Origin: Acidaminococcus hominis
Lineage (GTDB): Bacteria; Bacillota; Negativicutes; Acidaminococcales; Acidaminococcaceae
Length of the DNA stretch: 64,000 nucleotides
Direction: 5' to 3'
NCBI RefSeq assembly: GCF_900291475.1
Contig: NZ_OLMM01000004.1
Location: 186,001-250,000 of the forward strand
Part shown: piece by piece, positions 24,147-31,481 of the stretch
Position numbering within the stretch: the stretch's first letter is position 1
Layout: every line of letters starts with the position of its first letter
The notes under the pieces: model-generated
The model's database searches: none
The model's input: the letters and a program-made list of their open reading frames with translations, nothing else
Told to the model about the DNA's origin: nothing
Position numbers and translations under genes: made by a program

Positions 24147-24488
24147 TTAGCGGCGTTCTCTAATACGAGCAGCCTTACCGGTCAGTTTACGCAGATAGTA
24201 CAGTTTTGCTCTGCGAACGATACCTCTATGAGATACCTCAATTTTCTCCAGTCTGGGAGAATGTACAGGGAAAGTTCTTTCTACGCCAACGCCGGAAGCG
24301 ATACGACGTACGGTGAACATTTCACGCACACCTGCGCCACTGCGGGAGATGCAAACGCCTTCAAACAGCTGAACACGTTCACGGGTACCTTCGACTACTT
24401 TTACATAAACTTTCAAAGTGTCGCCGGCACGGAATTCAGGAATGTCGGAACGCAGTTGTTCCTTTTCAATTGCTTCGATGATGTTCAT
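24147..24488 (-). CDS. rplS: 50S ribosomal protein L19
   Basis: 113 aa, full length: [20 protein letters not shown], the core [20 protein letters not shown] and the basic end [17 protein letters not shown]19 lies at the 30S-50S interface. The gene follows trmD as in most bacteria, but here it has its own promoter and leader (24489-24596). GGAGG precedes the ATG. Confidence 0.98.
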   Translation of the reverse strand: MNIIEAIEKEQLRSDIPEFRAGDTLKVYVKVVEGTRERVQLFEGVCISRSGAGVREMFTVRRIASGVGVERTFPVHSPRLEKIEVSHRGIVRRAKLYYLRKLTGKAARIRERR

Positions 24489-24596
24489 TTATGTTCCTCC
24501 TCAGAATCCAAGACGTTCATTCTTAGCCTCGTGCTAACAGCGGACCGCCCGTTAATGCATACGCTGTATTATACCATACAGACAGGGTGGGCGCAA
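24489..24596 (-). promoter_or_regulatory. rplS promoter and structured leader, L19-leader-like
   Basis: Minus strand: TTGCGC (24596-24591), 17-bp spacer, TATAAT (24573-24568) with TGG before it. The leader of about 75 nt contains ACAGCG pairing with CGCTGT and then the hairpin TTAGC-ACGAG-GCTAA before AGGAGG. Firmicutes have a known L19 leader in this position; that this is one is inferred from location and folding only. Confidence 0.6.
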
Positions 24597-24613
24597 GAAA
24601 AAGGGCTGCAAAA

Positions 24614-25378
24614 TCAGTCCTTTTCCGGGTCCTTTCCCTGATTTTTTTCTTCCGCCTGGACGGCCAGAAACAGCTTGCCGTCCCCGGGCTGCCAGGGCAC
24701 CGTCCGGAGCAGTTCCGGCCGGTACTTCAGGGTAGTCCGCAGGGCTTCCTTCCGCCGCCAGGTTTCAATCTTCCCGTGGTCCCCACTGGTGAGGACGGAG
24801 GGTACAAGCTGTCCCTGATAGTCCACCGGGCGGGTATACTGGGGGTATTCCAACAGGCCCGCAGCAAAGGATTCCTCCTCAGCGCTGACGGCCTTGCCCA
24901 GCACCCCGGGAATAAAGCGGGCCACTGCATCCATGACGGCAAGAGCCGGAAGCTCCCCTCCCGTCAGGACGAAGTCCCCTACGGAAAGCCGCAGGTCCGC
25001 CTGGGCCAGAATCCGCTCGTCAAAGCCCTCGTAGTGCCCGCAGCAAAAGATCAGGTCCCGGCCGCTGGCGGCCAAGCTGCAAACCCGCTGCTGCTTCAGG
25101 GCTTCCCCGGCGGGGGTCATCGCCAGCACCAGAGCCTCCGGTGCCAGTTCCCTGGCCCGCTCCAGCGCAGCCAAATAGGTCCGGGGCTGGAGCACCATAC
25201 CGGCGCCGCCGCCGCAGGTGGTATCATCCACACTGCGGTGCCGGTCCGTAGCAAAGTCCCGAGGATTCACGCAGGCTACAGAAAGAAGACCTTCCTGTAC
25301 GGCCCTGCCCAAAATAGAGAAGGACGCCGCCTGCTGGATCATTTCCGGAAACAGGGTGAGAAAGATGAACTGTCTCAC
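24614..25378 (-). CDS. trmD: tRNA (guanine-N1)-methyltransferase
   Basis: 254 aa, SPOUT-class enzyme making m1G37 in tRNAs. Signature segments: FLTLFPEMIQ, DDTTCGGGAGMVLQP, CCGHYEGFDERI and SVGDFVLTGGELPALAVMDA, which form the trefoil-knot SAM site. The start is GTG 25378, directly behind the rimM stop (TAA, no gap), with GGAGTGG as ribosome-binding site inside rimM. Tight coupling with rimM is typical. Confidence 0.96.
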   Translation of the reverse strand: MRQFIFLTLFPEMIQQAASFSILGRAVQEGLLSVACVNPRDFATDRHRSVDDTTCGGGAGMVLQPRTYLAALERARELAPEALVLAMTPAGEALKQQRVCSLAASGRDLIFCCGHYEGFDERILAQADLRLSVGDFVLTGGELPALAVMDAVARFIPGVLGKAVSAEEESFAAGLLEYPQYTRPVDYQGQLVPSVLTSGDHGKIETWRRKEALRTTLKYRPELLRTVPWQPGDGKLFLAVQAEEKNQGKDPEKD

Positions 25379-25873
25379 TTAGATCCACTCCGGCAGGACC
25401 ATGACCACCTGCTTCTGGTCCCAATCAATTTTTTTGATATTCTCGGCAATGGAGGCCACCAGAATATCTTCCCCTTCCGGGGGAGCCACCACGAACACAT
25501 CCGTGGGTCCCGGGGAAATCACGTCCTTTACCGTGCCAATGGGATCTCCCGCAGGAGAAACCACCGCAAACCCGATAATGTCCCTGACATAGAACTGCCC
25601 TTCCGGCAGGGGCGGCAGCTCCTCTGGCCTTAGGACAATGGTCCGGCCCCGCAGGGCTTCGGCCTGGTCCATATCGGTGACTTCCTGCACCTTTACCAGG
25701 TACGCATTCTTATGGAAGCGTACGGAAACTACGTGCAGCACCCGGCCGTTGTCCAAGGTCAGGGTTTCCCTGTCCTCGTACTGTTCCGGCTGGTCCGTCA
25801 GGGGCAGAACGCGAAATTCGCCCCGCACGCCATGCGGGGCGACAATTTTGCCAATCACAATCTTCTGTTCCAT
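25379..25873 (-). CDS. rimM: 16S rRNA processing protein RimM
   Basis: 164 aa with the N-terminal RimM barrel (KIVAPHGVRGEFRVLPLTD) and the C-terminal PRC-barrel (YVRDIIGFAVVSPAGDPIGT... DILVASIAENIKKIDWDQKQ). It binds S19 and helps mature the 30S head. It starts 4 bp after the YlqD-like gene ends and abuts trmD, inside the SRP/ribosomal operon. Confidence 0.95.
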   Translation of the reverse strand: MEQKIVIGKIVAPHGVRGEFRVLPLTDQPEQYEDRETLTLDNGRVLHVVSVRFHKNAYLVKVQEVTDMDQAEALRGRTIVLRPEELPPLPEGQFYVRDIIGFAVVSPAGDPIGTVKDVISPGPTDVFVVAPPEGEDILVASIAENIKKIDWDQKQVVMVLPEWI

Positions 25874-25877
25874 GGAC

Positions 25878-26285
25878 TCACGCTCTAAAACCGATGACTT
25901 TGCCGTCTTCCACCAGGATTTCGGCGCCCATCAGGGATTCCAGATCGGAACCGATGGTGATTTCCACACTGCGTTCCAGTGTGCCGTGACCGACTTCACT
26001 GCCAATTTCCAGATTTTCAGCCCGTTCCAGTTTATCTTTCAGCTCCTGGAGCGCATGGCCGCGCTGGGCCTTTTCGTACTCGATCTGTTCCTGCAAACCG
26101 CGCAGGGCATTGGGATCGGCACCAGCTTGTTCATTCAGTGCCCGTTTGGCATTGAACTGGAATTGTTCAAAATCCAGCTCGGCGGCCTGGACCTGGCGTT
26201 TCATATCTGCAACGATTTGAGATTTCAGGTCTTCGGTCACCTTGGCTTTGATGCCAACCGGTACCCGGACGATCATTTTATCCAT
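25878..26285 (-). CDS. ylqD: YlqD family protein
   Basis: 135 aa beginning MDKMIVRVPVGIKAKVTEDL, with a long helical coiled-coil middle (about residues 20-90, rich in A, E, K and Q) and a short beta-rich end (SVEITIGSDLESLMGAEILV). This matches YlqD, a conserved Firmicute protein of unknown function encoded between khpA and rimM. ATG 26285 is chosen for AAGGTGG upstream. Confidence 0.8.
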   Translation of the reverse strand: MDKMIVRVPVGIKAKVTEDLKSQIVADMKRQVQAAELDFEQFQFNAKRALNEQAGADPNALRGLQEQIEYEKAQRGHALQELKDKLERAENLEIGSEVGHGTLERSVEITIGSDLESLMGAEILVEDGKVIGFRA

Positions 26286-26387
26286 AGTATCCACCTTACT
26301 GAACCCCTGACGCCAGGGCGCCGGGATCCGCGTCATGTCTCCTGACTAAAGAAGAGCATCACCTGCAATACAGGGGCTGCTCTTCCA

Positions 26388-26615
26388 TTAATCAATGTCT
26401 ACGATTACTTTTACGTTTTCACGGGTGGCAGCAGCTTTCATCACCAGGCGGATAGCCTTGGCAATGCGGCCCTGCTTGCCGATCACTTTACCCATATCTT
26501 CAGGTGCCACGTGGAGTTTGAGGATTACGGAAGAACCGTTTCTCTCCTCCTCCACTTGGACCTCGGAGGGATTATTGACGATAGCCTTAGCAATGACTTC
26601 AACTATCTCTTTCAT
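26388..26615 (-). CDS. khpA: KH-domain RNA-binding protein KhpA
   Basis: 75 aa, a single KH domain with the GxxG loop in VIGKQGRIAKAIR. KhpA forms an RNA-binding pair with KhpB (Jag) and affects cell division and envelope in several Firmicutes. ATG 26615 follows AGGAGG with a 6-nt gap; a TTG six bases earlier is inside the spacing and less likely. It lies between rpsP and ylqD in the standard order. Confidence 0.93.
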   Translation of the reverse strand: MKEIVEVIAKAIVNNPSEVQVEEERNGSSVILKLHVAPEDMGKVIGKQGRIAKAIRLVMKAAATRENVKVIVDID

Positions 26616-26626
26616 AGTCAACCTCC

Positions 26627-26899
26627 TTATTTACCAGCCTTTTCGCCAGCCAGTTTAGCCATCAGGCCTTGTTTGCTGAACATGGAACAAACCGTGTCGG
26701 TGGGTTGAGCACCTTTCAGCATCCAAGCCAGAGCCTTTTCTTCATCAATATTGATCACTGCGGGATCAACAGTGGAATCATAGGTACCTACGGTTTCGAT
26801 GAAGCGGCCATCACGCGGAGCGCGTTCGTCGGCAACAACGATACGGTAGAAGGGGCTTTTCTTAGCACCCATACGTTTCAGACGGATTTTAACTGCCAC
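26627..26899 (-). CDS. rpsP: 30S ribosomal protein S16
   Basis: 90 aa: [20 protein letters not shown], then [23 protein letters not shown] 26899 is taken as the start because AGGAGG lies eight bases upstream and the preceding in-frame GTG is inside that site. S16 is an early 30S assembly protein. It follows ffh after 27 bp. Confidence 0.97.
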   Translation of the reverse strand: MAVKIRLKRMGAKKSPFYRIVVADERAPRDGRFIETVGTYDSTVDPAVINIDEEKALAWMLKGAQPTDTVCSMFSKQGLMAKLAGEKAGK

Positions 26900-26926
26900 A
26901 AGATTCACCTCCTTAAAAGAATTTGT

Positions 26927-28273
26927 TTATTGCAGGAAGGGGAGCTTAAAGCGTCCCTTCCGTGCATACTTGTTCATGCCCTGCATGGTTTTCATCAGCT
27001 TCTTGCTTTCCTCAAACTGCTTCAGCAGGCGGTTGACATCCTGTACCCGCTGGCCGCAGCCGGCTGCAATGCGTTTCCGGCGGGACCCGTTGATAATCCG
27101 GGGATTGCGCCGTTCTTCGGCAGTCATGGAAGTGATAATGGCCTCCAGGCGGCGTACTTCCTTGCCGTCCAGGTCCACCCCTTCCAACTGCTTGCTGATT
27201 TTCCCCATGCCGGGGATCAGGCTGAGAATGGATTCCAGGGAGCCCAGTTTCTTGACCTGTTTCATTTGGTCCAGGAACATGTCCAGGGTAAATTCATTCT
27301 TTTTCAGATGCTCAGCCAGCTTTTGGGCTTCCTTTTCATCAAAGGCGGATTGGGCTTTTTCAATCAGGGAGAGCACATCCCCCATGCCCAGAATCCGGGA
27401 AGCCATTCTATCAGGATAAAAGGGTTCCAAAGCATCCAGCTTTTCGCCCATACCCACAAATTTTACCGGGCAGTTGGTCACTGCCTTCACACTGAGAACC
27501 GCACCGCCCCGGGCGTCGCCGTCCAGTTTGGTCACAATCAGGCCCGTAATGCCCAGTGCCTGGTTAAAGGCATCAGCCACCGTAACGGCGTCCTGACCGG
27601 TCATGGCGTCCACCACCAAAAGGATTTCGTCGGGATGTACGGCTTCCTTCATGTCCTTCAGCTCGTTCATCAGGGTTTCGTCCACGTGGAGACGGCCGGC
27701 GGTATCGATGATTACCGTGTCGCACAACAGGGCATTGGCCCGCTTCAGGGCTTCCTTGGCAATTTCCACCGGGGAAACCTTGTCGCCCAGGGTAAACACC
27801 GGCATGTCCAGCTGTTTGCCAATGACCTCCAACTGGGTGATAGCAGCAGGACGGTACACGTCCCCAGCCACCATCAGGGGCTTTTTGCCATTTTTCCGCA
27901 GGTAGTTGGCCAACTTACCCACCGTAGTGGTCTTACCAGCGCCCTGCAGGCCCGCCAGCATAATAATGGTGGGCGGGTTGGGAGACACGGCCAGTTTGCT
28001 CTGGGTGCCGCCCAGCAGATTGATCAGTTCTTCATGAACAATCTTTACAATATATTGGCCAGGAGTCAGGCTGGGGTCCACTTGCTGCCCTTGGGCCCGC
28101 TCCTTGATTTTTGCTGTAAATTCCTTGACGACCTTGAAGTTTACATCGGCCTCCAACAGAGCCAGCCGGACTTCCCGGAGGGTATCCTTCAAATCCTGTT
28201 CGGATACGGTCTTTTGTCCGCGCAGCTTTTGGATGGCAGCCGTCAATTTATCGGTTAATATTTCAAAAGCCAT
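26927..28273 (-). CDS. ffh: Signal recognition particle protein Ffh
   Basis: 448 aa. The NG GTPase domain shows G1 GLQGAGKTT, DTAGRLHVDE, TKLDGDARGGA and GMGEKLDALEPF; the M domain is methionine-rich at the end (MTAEERRNPRIINGSRRKRI and the C-terminal MKTMQGMNKYA). With SRP RNA and FtsY it targets membrane proteins. Only 2 bp separate it from ylxM. No SRP RNA gene was recognised in the window. Confidence 0.97.
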   Translation of the reverse strand: MAFEILTDKLTAAIQKLRGQKTVSEQDLKDTLREVRLALLEADVNFKVVKEFTAKIKERAQGQQVDPSLTPGQYIVKIVHEELINLLGGTQSKLAVSPNPPTIIMLAGLQGAGKTTTVGKLANYLRKNGKKPLMVAGDVYRPAAITQLEVIGKQLDMPVFTLGDKVSPVEIAKEALKRANALLCDTVIIDTAGRLHVDETLMNELKDMKEAVHPDEILLVVDAMTGQDAVTVADAFNQALGITGLIVTKLDGDARGGAVLSVKAVTNCPVKFVGMGEKLDALEPFYPDRMASRILGMGDVLSLIEKAQSAFDEKEAQKLAEHLKKNEFTLDMFLDQMKQVKKLGSLESILSLIPGMGKISKQLEGVDLDGKEVRRLEAIITSMTAEERRNPRIINGSRRKRIAAGCGQRVQDVNRLLKQFEESKKLMKTMQGMNKYARKGRFKLPFLQ

Positions 28274-28275
28274 AG

Positions 28276-28641
28276 TTACCTGCCTTCGTCAATCAAACTC
28301 TGCAAGATGGTCCGGACTTCTTCCAGACGTGGGTCGGTTAAGCCGTCGGACTTGCAGGCTTCCAGCAGCGACAGGGCTCCCCGGAGCTTGAACCGGGTAT
28401 CCTGGGCGCCATGCAGCAGCTGCAATTTGGATTCATATTTTTCCAGGGTCTGTTCTACCCGCCGCAGCAGATCGTACACTGCCTGGCGGCTGATGCCGCA
28501 GCTTTCCGCAATCTCTCCCAGGGAGAGGTCATCGTAAAAGTACTGCTCCATCACAGCCTGCTGCTTTTCGGTCAGCAGACCGCCGTACATATCGTAGAGC
28601 CGGCCAAACCGGATCTTTTTTGTCAATTCATCATCCTGCAT
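28276..28641 (-). CDS. ylxM: YlxM family SRP-associated DNA-binding-like protein
   Basis: 121 aa. The sigma-70 region 4-like HTH is obvious: LTEKQQAVMEQYFYDDLSLG, then IAESCGISRQAVYDLLRRVE. YlxM is encoded with ffh in Firmicutes and in streptococci modulates SRP GTPase activity. ATG 28641 is the first good start; the ribosome-binding site GGTGAT is weak. It is the first gene of the operon that runs to trmD. Confidence 0.92.
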   Translation of the reverse strand: MQDDELTKKIRFGRLYDMYGGLLTEKQQAVMEQYFYDDLSLGEIAESCGISRQAVYDLLRRVEQTLEKYESKLQLLHGAQDTRFKLRGALSLLEACKSDGLTDPRLEEVRTILQSLIDEGR

Positions 28642-28657
28642 GGTATCACCGACGCTT

Positions 28658-28686
28658 ATTCTACTATAATGGCACAAGCCTGTCAA
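28658..28686 (-). promoter_or_regulatory. Promoter of ylxM-ffh-rpsP-khpA-ylqD-rimM-trmD
   Basis: Minus strand: TTGACA (28686-28681), 17-bp spacer, TAGAAT (28663-28658). The -35 lies in the right arm of a hairpin (AGCCTGTCAAG with CTTGACAGGCT, about 28677-28703) that overlaps the 3' end of the upstream gene. Confidence 0.85.
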
Positions 28687-28692
28687 GCATTT

Positions 28693-29136
28693 TTACTTGA
28701 CAGGCTCAGTTTTTTCCAGGCTAAACAAACTTTCTTCCACAAACCCGGTTTTCTCCTGGTTTTCGTCCTTCTTCACCGGCGTCTCCCGGCGTTTGGTCTC
28801 CCCGGAGAACAGGTCCTCCCCGCCGTACATGACTTTTTTGGCCATGCGCCGGGTTCTGTCCTTATCCCAGCGGACCCCGTGCCGGGTGTACTTTTTCAGC
28901 AGTTTGGACTCCGGATTGGTTTCCTTGTTCAGGTTTTCCAGGTCATAGGCTTCGGTGATCATCTTTCCCAAAACGGCGTTGACCCCATGGGCAGAGCTGT
29001 TTTTCACCGCTTCCCGGTACTGCTCCAGGAGCTCCGGGTGTTTCTCGATGAACTGGAAAATCTCATCGGTAATCCTGTAGGTAAAAAGCTCCAGGACCTT
29101 GCGGCCCAGAGCTTCCGCTTCTTTGTTTCCTGCCAT
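28693..29136 (-). CDS. Hypothetical protein at the end of the thi operon
   Basis: 147 aa, soluble and charged. The first 110 residues are predicted helical (KVLELFTYRITDEIFQFIEK, KNSSAHGVNAVLGKMITEAY); the last 35 are rich in K and E and look disordered. ATG 29136 has GGAAGG upstream; an earlier GTG lies inside that site. It follows thiE after 12 bp and is probably co-transcribed, but nothing ties it to thiamine. I recognise no family. Its stop codon lies in the hairpin that also carries the ylxM -35 box. Confidence 0.65.
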   Translation of the reverse strand: MAGNKEAEALGRKVLELFTYRITDEIFQFIEKHPELLEQYREAVKNSSAHGVNAVLGKMITEAYDLENLNKETNPESKLLKKYTRHGVRWDKDRTRRMAKKVMYGGEDLFSGETKRRETPVKKDENQEKTGFVEESLFSLEKTEPVK

Positions 29137-29148
29137 AGGCACCTTCCT

Positions 29149-29784
29149 TTAGCGGCGGGCGGCGTACAACGCCTTCAGCCGGGTTACGGTGGCGGTAATG
29201 TCCGCTGCCCCCAAAATACCGCTGATCATGGCACAGCCGCTGGCCCCCAGTTCCAAAACCTGGGCGTACTGGTCCTCGTGGATGCCCCCAATGCCCACCA
29301 CAGGAATCTGGACTGCGGCCACAATAGCCCGGAAAGTCTGGGCCGGCAGCAGTTTGGCGTCCTTTTTGCTGCCCGTAGGGTACAGGGCTCCTGCTCCCAG
29401 GTAGTCCGCACCCCGGCGCTGGGCCTCGGTGGCTTCCGCCACATTGTGGGCGGAGATGCCCACCACCGCGTCCGGTCCCAGTTCCTGCCGGGCCTTTTCG
29501 ATGGCGGCGTCCTCCTGGCCCAAATGGACCCCGGCGGCGCCGATTTCCTTGGCCGCTGCAATATTATCGTCAATCAGCAGGGGTACCCCATAGCGGTCAC
29601 ACAGGGCTTTCACCCGTTTTCCCTTGGCCAGCAGTTCTTCCCAGGAGGCCTCCTTTTCCCGGAGCTGGACCAGGGTTACCCCGGCCTTCAGGGCTTCTTC
29701 CACGGCGGCGTAAAAATCCCGGCCCTTCAGGCAATGGGTATCCGTCACCAAATATACGCTGTAATCAATGATTTTCTTCGTCAC
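29149..29784 (-). CDS. thiE: Thiamine phosphate synthase
   Basis: 211 aa TIM barrel that joins HMP-PP and THZ-P to thiamine phosphate. Motifs: YLVTDTHCLKGRDF, TLVQLREKEASWEELLAKGK, LLIDDNIAAAKEIGAAGVHL, GAGALYPTGSKKDAK and GASGCAMISGILGA. It overlaps thiM by 20 bp, so translation is coupled. With thiM and thiD it forms a salvage-type set; thiC and thiG are not in the window. Confidence 0.95.
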   Translation of the reverse strand: MTKKIIDYSVYLVTDTHCLKGRDFYAAVEEALKAGVTLVQLREKEASWEELLAKGKRVKALCDRYGVPLLIDDNIAAAKEIGAAGVHLGQEDAAIEKARQELGPDAVVGISAHNVAEATEAQRRGADYLGAGALYPTGSKKDAKLLPAQTFRAIVAAVQIPVVGIGGIHEDQYAQVLELGASGCAMISGILGAADITATVTRLKALYAARR

Positions 29785-30589
29785 GTTGTTCTTCCCCCCG
29801 AAATTTCTGCTGGAGCGTCAGGCCGTTTTCCTGGTATAGGGCATCCATCAGCCGGGCCCGGAAAGTTCCCGGTCCCGGGCAGTTCACCTGGGCCGCTTCC
29901 GCCGCCACGTTCATCAGGGTTAGCCCCCACAGGGCACCTGCCAGCGGCGACTCCGCCACGGCAATGCCGGCTCCCATAACGGTGCCGGTCATGCACCCTG
30001 CCCCGGTAATCCGGGAAAGCAGCGCCGACCCGTTCCGGGCATAGAGTATCCGTTTTCCGTCGCTGAGGGCGTCCACCGGACCGGTAATTACCGCCACACA
30101 ATGATAGGTCCGAGCCAGGGCTTTGGCCAATAGGCCCGGCTGGGTTTCCAGTCCTGCGTCCACCCCTTTGCCCTTTCCCTGGCGCCAGTCCAAGAGAGCC
30201 CGGCCTTCGGCGCCGTTGCCCTTGAGCACCGTCACCCCGCCCTGCAAAAGTTTGAGGGCTGCCTGTTTCCGCCAGTCCACCGTCATGACCCCTACCGGGT
30301 CCAGGAGAATGGGCACCCCGCCTTCCCGGGCCGCCCCCATGGCTCTTTCCATGGCCTCATAATGGCTAGTGCTGAAGGTACCCAGGTTGCACACCAGGGC
30401 GTCCGCCCGGCGGGCTGCGGCTTCCACTTCTTCCGGGGCGTCCGTCATCATGGGCAGGGCTCCCAGGGCAAGGCCTGCATCAGCACAGAAGCCGGCGGTG
30501 ACGTAATTGGTAATGTGGTGCAGCAGCGGCCGCCGCTCCCGGACCTGGCCGCTGATTACCGAAAACTCGGCCAGCAGGTCTTCCATCAT
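29765..30589 (-). CDS. thiM: Hydroxyethylthiazole kinase
   Basis: 274 aa ribokinase-like kinase that salvages thiazole. Seen: PLLHHITNYVTAGFCADAGL, DPVGVMTVDWRK and the anion hole region ITGAGCMTGTVMGAGIAVAE. ATG 30589 overlaps the thiD stop as ATGA; a second ATG follows at once. It is located between thiD and thiE. Confidence 0.95.
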   Translation of the reverse strand: MMEDLLAEFSVISGQVRERRPLLHHITNYVTAGFCADAGLALGALPMMTDAPEEVEAAARRADALVCNLGTFSTSHYEAMERAMGAAREGGVPILLDPVGVMTVDWRKQAALKLLQGGVTVLKGNGAEGRALLDWRQGKGKGVDAGLETQPGLLAKALARTYHCVAVITGPVDALSDGKRILYARNGSALLSRITGAGCMTGTVMGAGIAVAESPLAGALWGLTLMNVAAEAAQVNCPGPGTFRARLMDALYQENGLTLQQKFRGEEQRDEENH

Positions 30590-31386
30590 TCCAGCCCGGC
30601 CTTCTTGAACATGGTTACAAAGTGATGGATGGGGCCGTGGCCGTGGCCCACCGGCAGACCGTTTTTGATGCCCAGGGCCACGTAGTCCTTGGCTTCCCGG
30701 ACGGCCTGCTCCATCGTCATCCCGCTGGCCAGGTCCGCTGCCAAAGAAGAAGACAGGCTGCACCCTGTACCATGGGTGTTGGGGTTATCGTACCGGGGGC
30801 CGTCAAACCACTTGCCCCCGTCCCGGGTCAAAAGATAATCATCGGCCGTCTGGGCCAAATGGCCGCCCTTTAAGAGAACGCCCTTGGCGCCCTTTTCCAG
30901 GATGATGGCCGCCGCCTTTTCCATATCCGCCTTGCTGCGGATGGTCAGCCCGGACAGCACTTCCCCTTCCATCATGTTGGGGGTAATCAGGTCCGCCAGG
31001 GGCAGCAGGTCTTCGATCAAATCCGTCCGGGCGTCCTTTTCCAGCAGGTAGGCACCGGAGGTGGCTACCATCACCGGATCCACCACCAGGACCTTGGGCT
31101 TGTACTGGCGCATTTTTTCCGCAATGGTGCGGATAATGGGGGACGTGGAAACCATGCCGATTTTCACCCCGTCCACCCGGATGTCCGTGAATACCGCATC
31201 AATCTGGGCGGCCACCACTTCCGGGTCAATATTCTGGATGGCCGTAACGCCGGTGGTATTCTGGGCCGTTACGGAAGTAATCACACTCATGCCAAAGCAG
31301 CCATGGGCTGCAAACGATTTCAGGTCGGCCTGGATGCCGGCCCCGCCGGAAGAATCGGATCCGGCAATGGTTAATAAGTGAAACAT
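30586..31386 (-). CDS. thiD: Hydroxymethylpyrimidine (phosphate) kinase
   Basis: 266 aa, ribokinase family. Motifs: [20 protein letters not shown] at the start, [13 protein letters not shown], and [20 protein letters not shown] with the catalytic Cys/Asp region. It makes HMP-PP for ThiE. It is first in thiD-thiM-thiE. No TPP riboswitch is visible in the 95 bp upstream, which is occupied by a terminator hairpin, and no clear promoter was found, so expression may depend on read-through from tkt. Confidence 0.95.
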   Translation of the reverse strand: MFHLLTIAGSDSSGGAGIQADLKSFAAHGCFGMSVITSVTAQNTTGVTAIQNIDPEVVAAQIDAVFTDIRVDGVKIGMVSTSPIIRTIAEKMRQYKPKVLVVDPVMVATSGAYLLEKDARTDLIEDLLPLADLITPNMMEGEVLSGLTIRSKADMEKAAAIILEKGAKGVLLKGGHLAQTADDYLLTRDGGKWFDGPRYDNPNTHGTGCSLSSSLAADLASGMTMEQAVREAKDYVALGIKNGLPVGHGHGPIHHFVTMFKKAGLE

Positions 31387-31406
31387 CAGCGCGCCTCTTT
31401 TCCAAA

Positions 31407-31448
31407 AAAGAAGCGCCGCAGGAAAGGAAATCCATACAGCGCTTCTTT
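31407..31448 (-). terminator. Terminator between tkt and thiD
   Basis: A 10-bp perfect stem (AAAGAAGCGC with GCGCTTCTTT) enclosing a 22-nt loop, with TTTTTT as T-run on the minus strand. It lies 20 bp before the thiD start, so it can end tkt transcription or gate read-through into the thi genes. Confidence 0.8.
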
Positions 31449-31481
31449 ACCAGTTTCCTTTGATGCCAAGGAAGACAAATC

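Noticed and set aside
24587-25633. Plus-strand frame across trmD and rimM
   Set aside because: Antisense to two complete, recognisable genes; no domain in its own translation.
31387-31481. TPP riboswitch upstream of thiD
   Set aside because: No CTGAGA-type THI-box core; the region is a tkt terminator hairpin.
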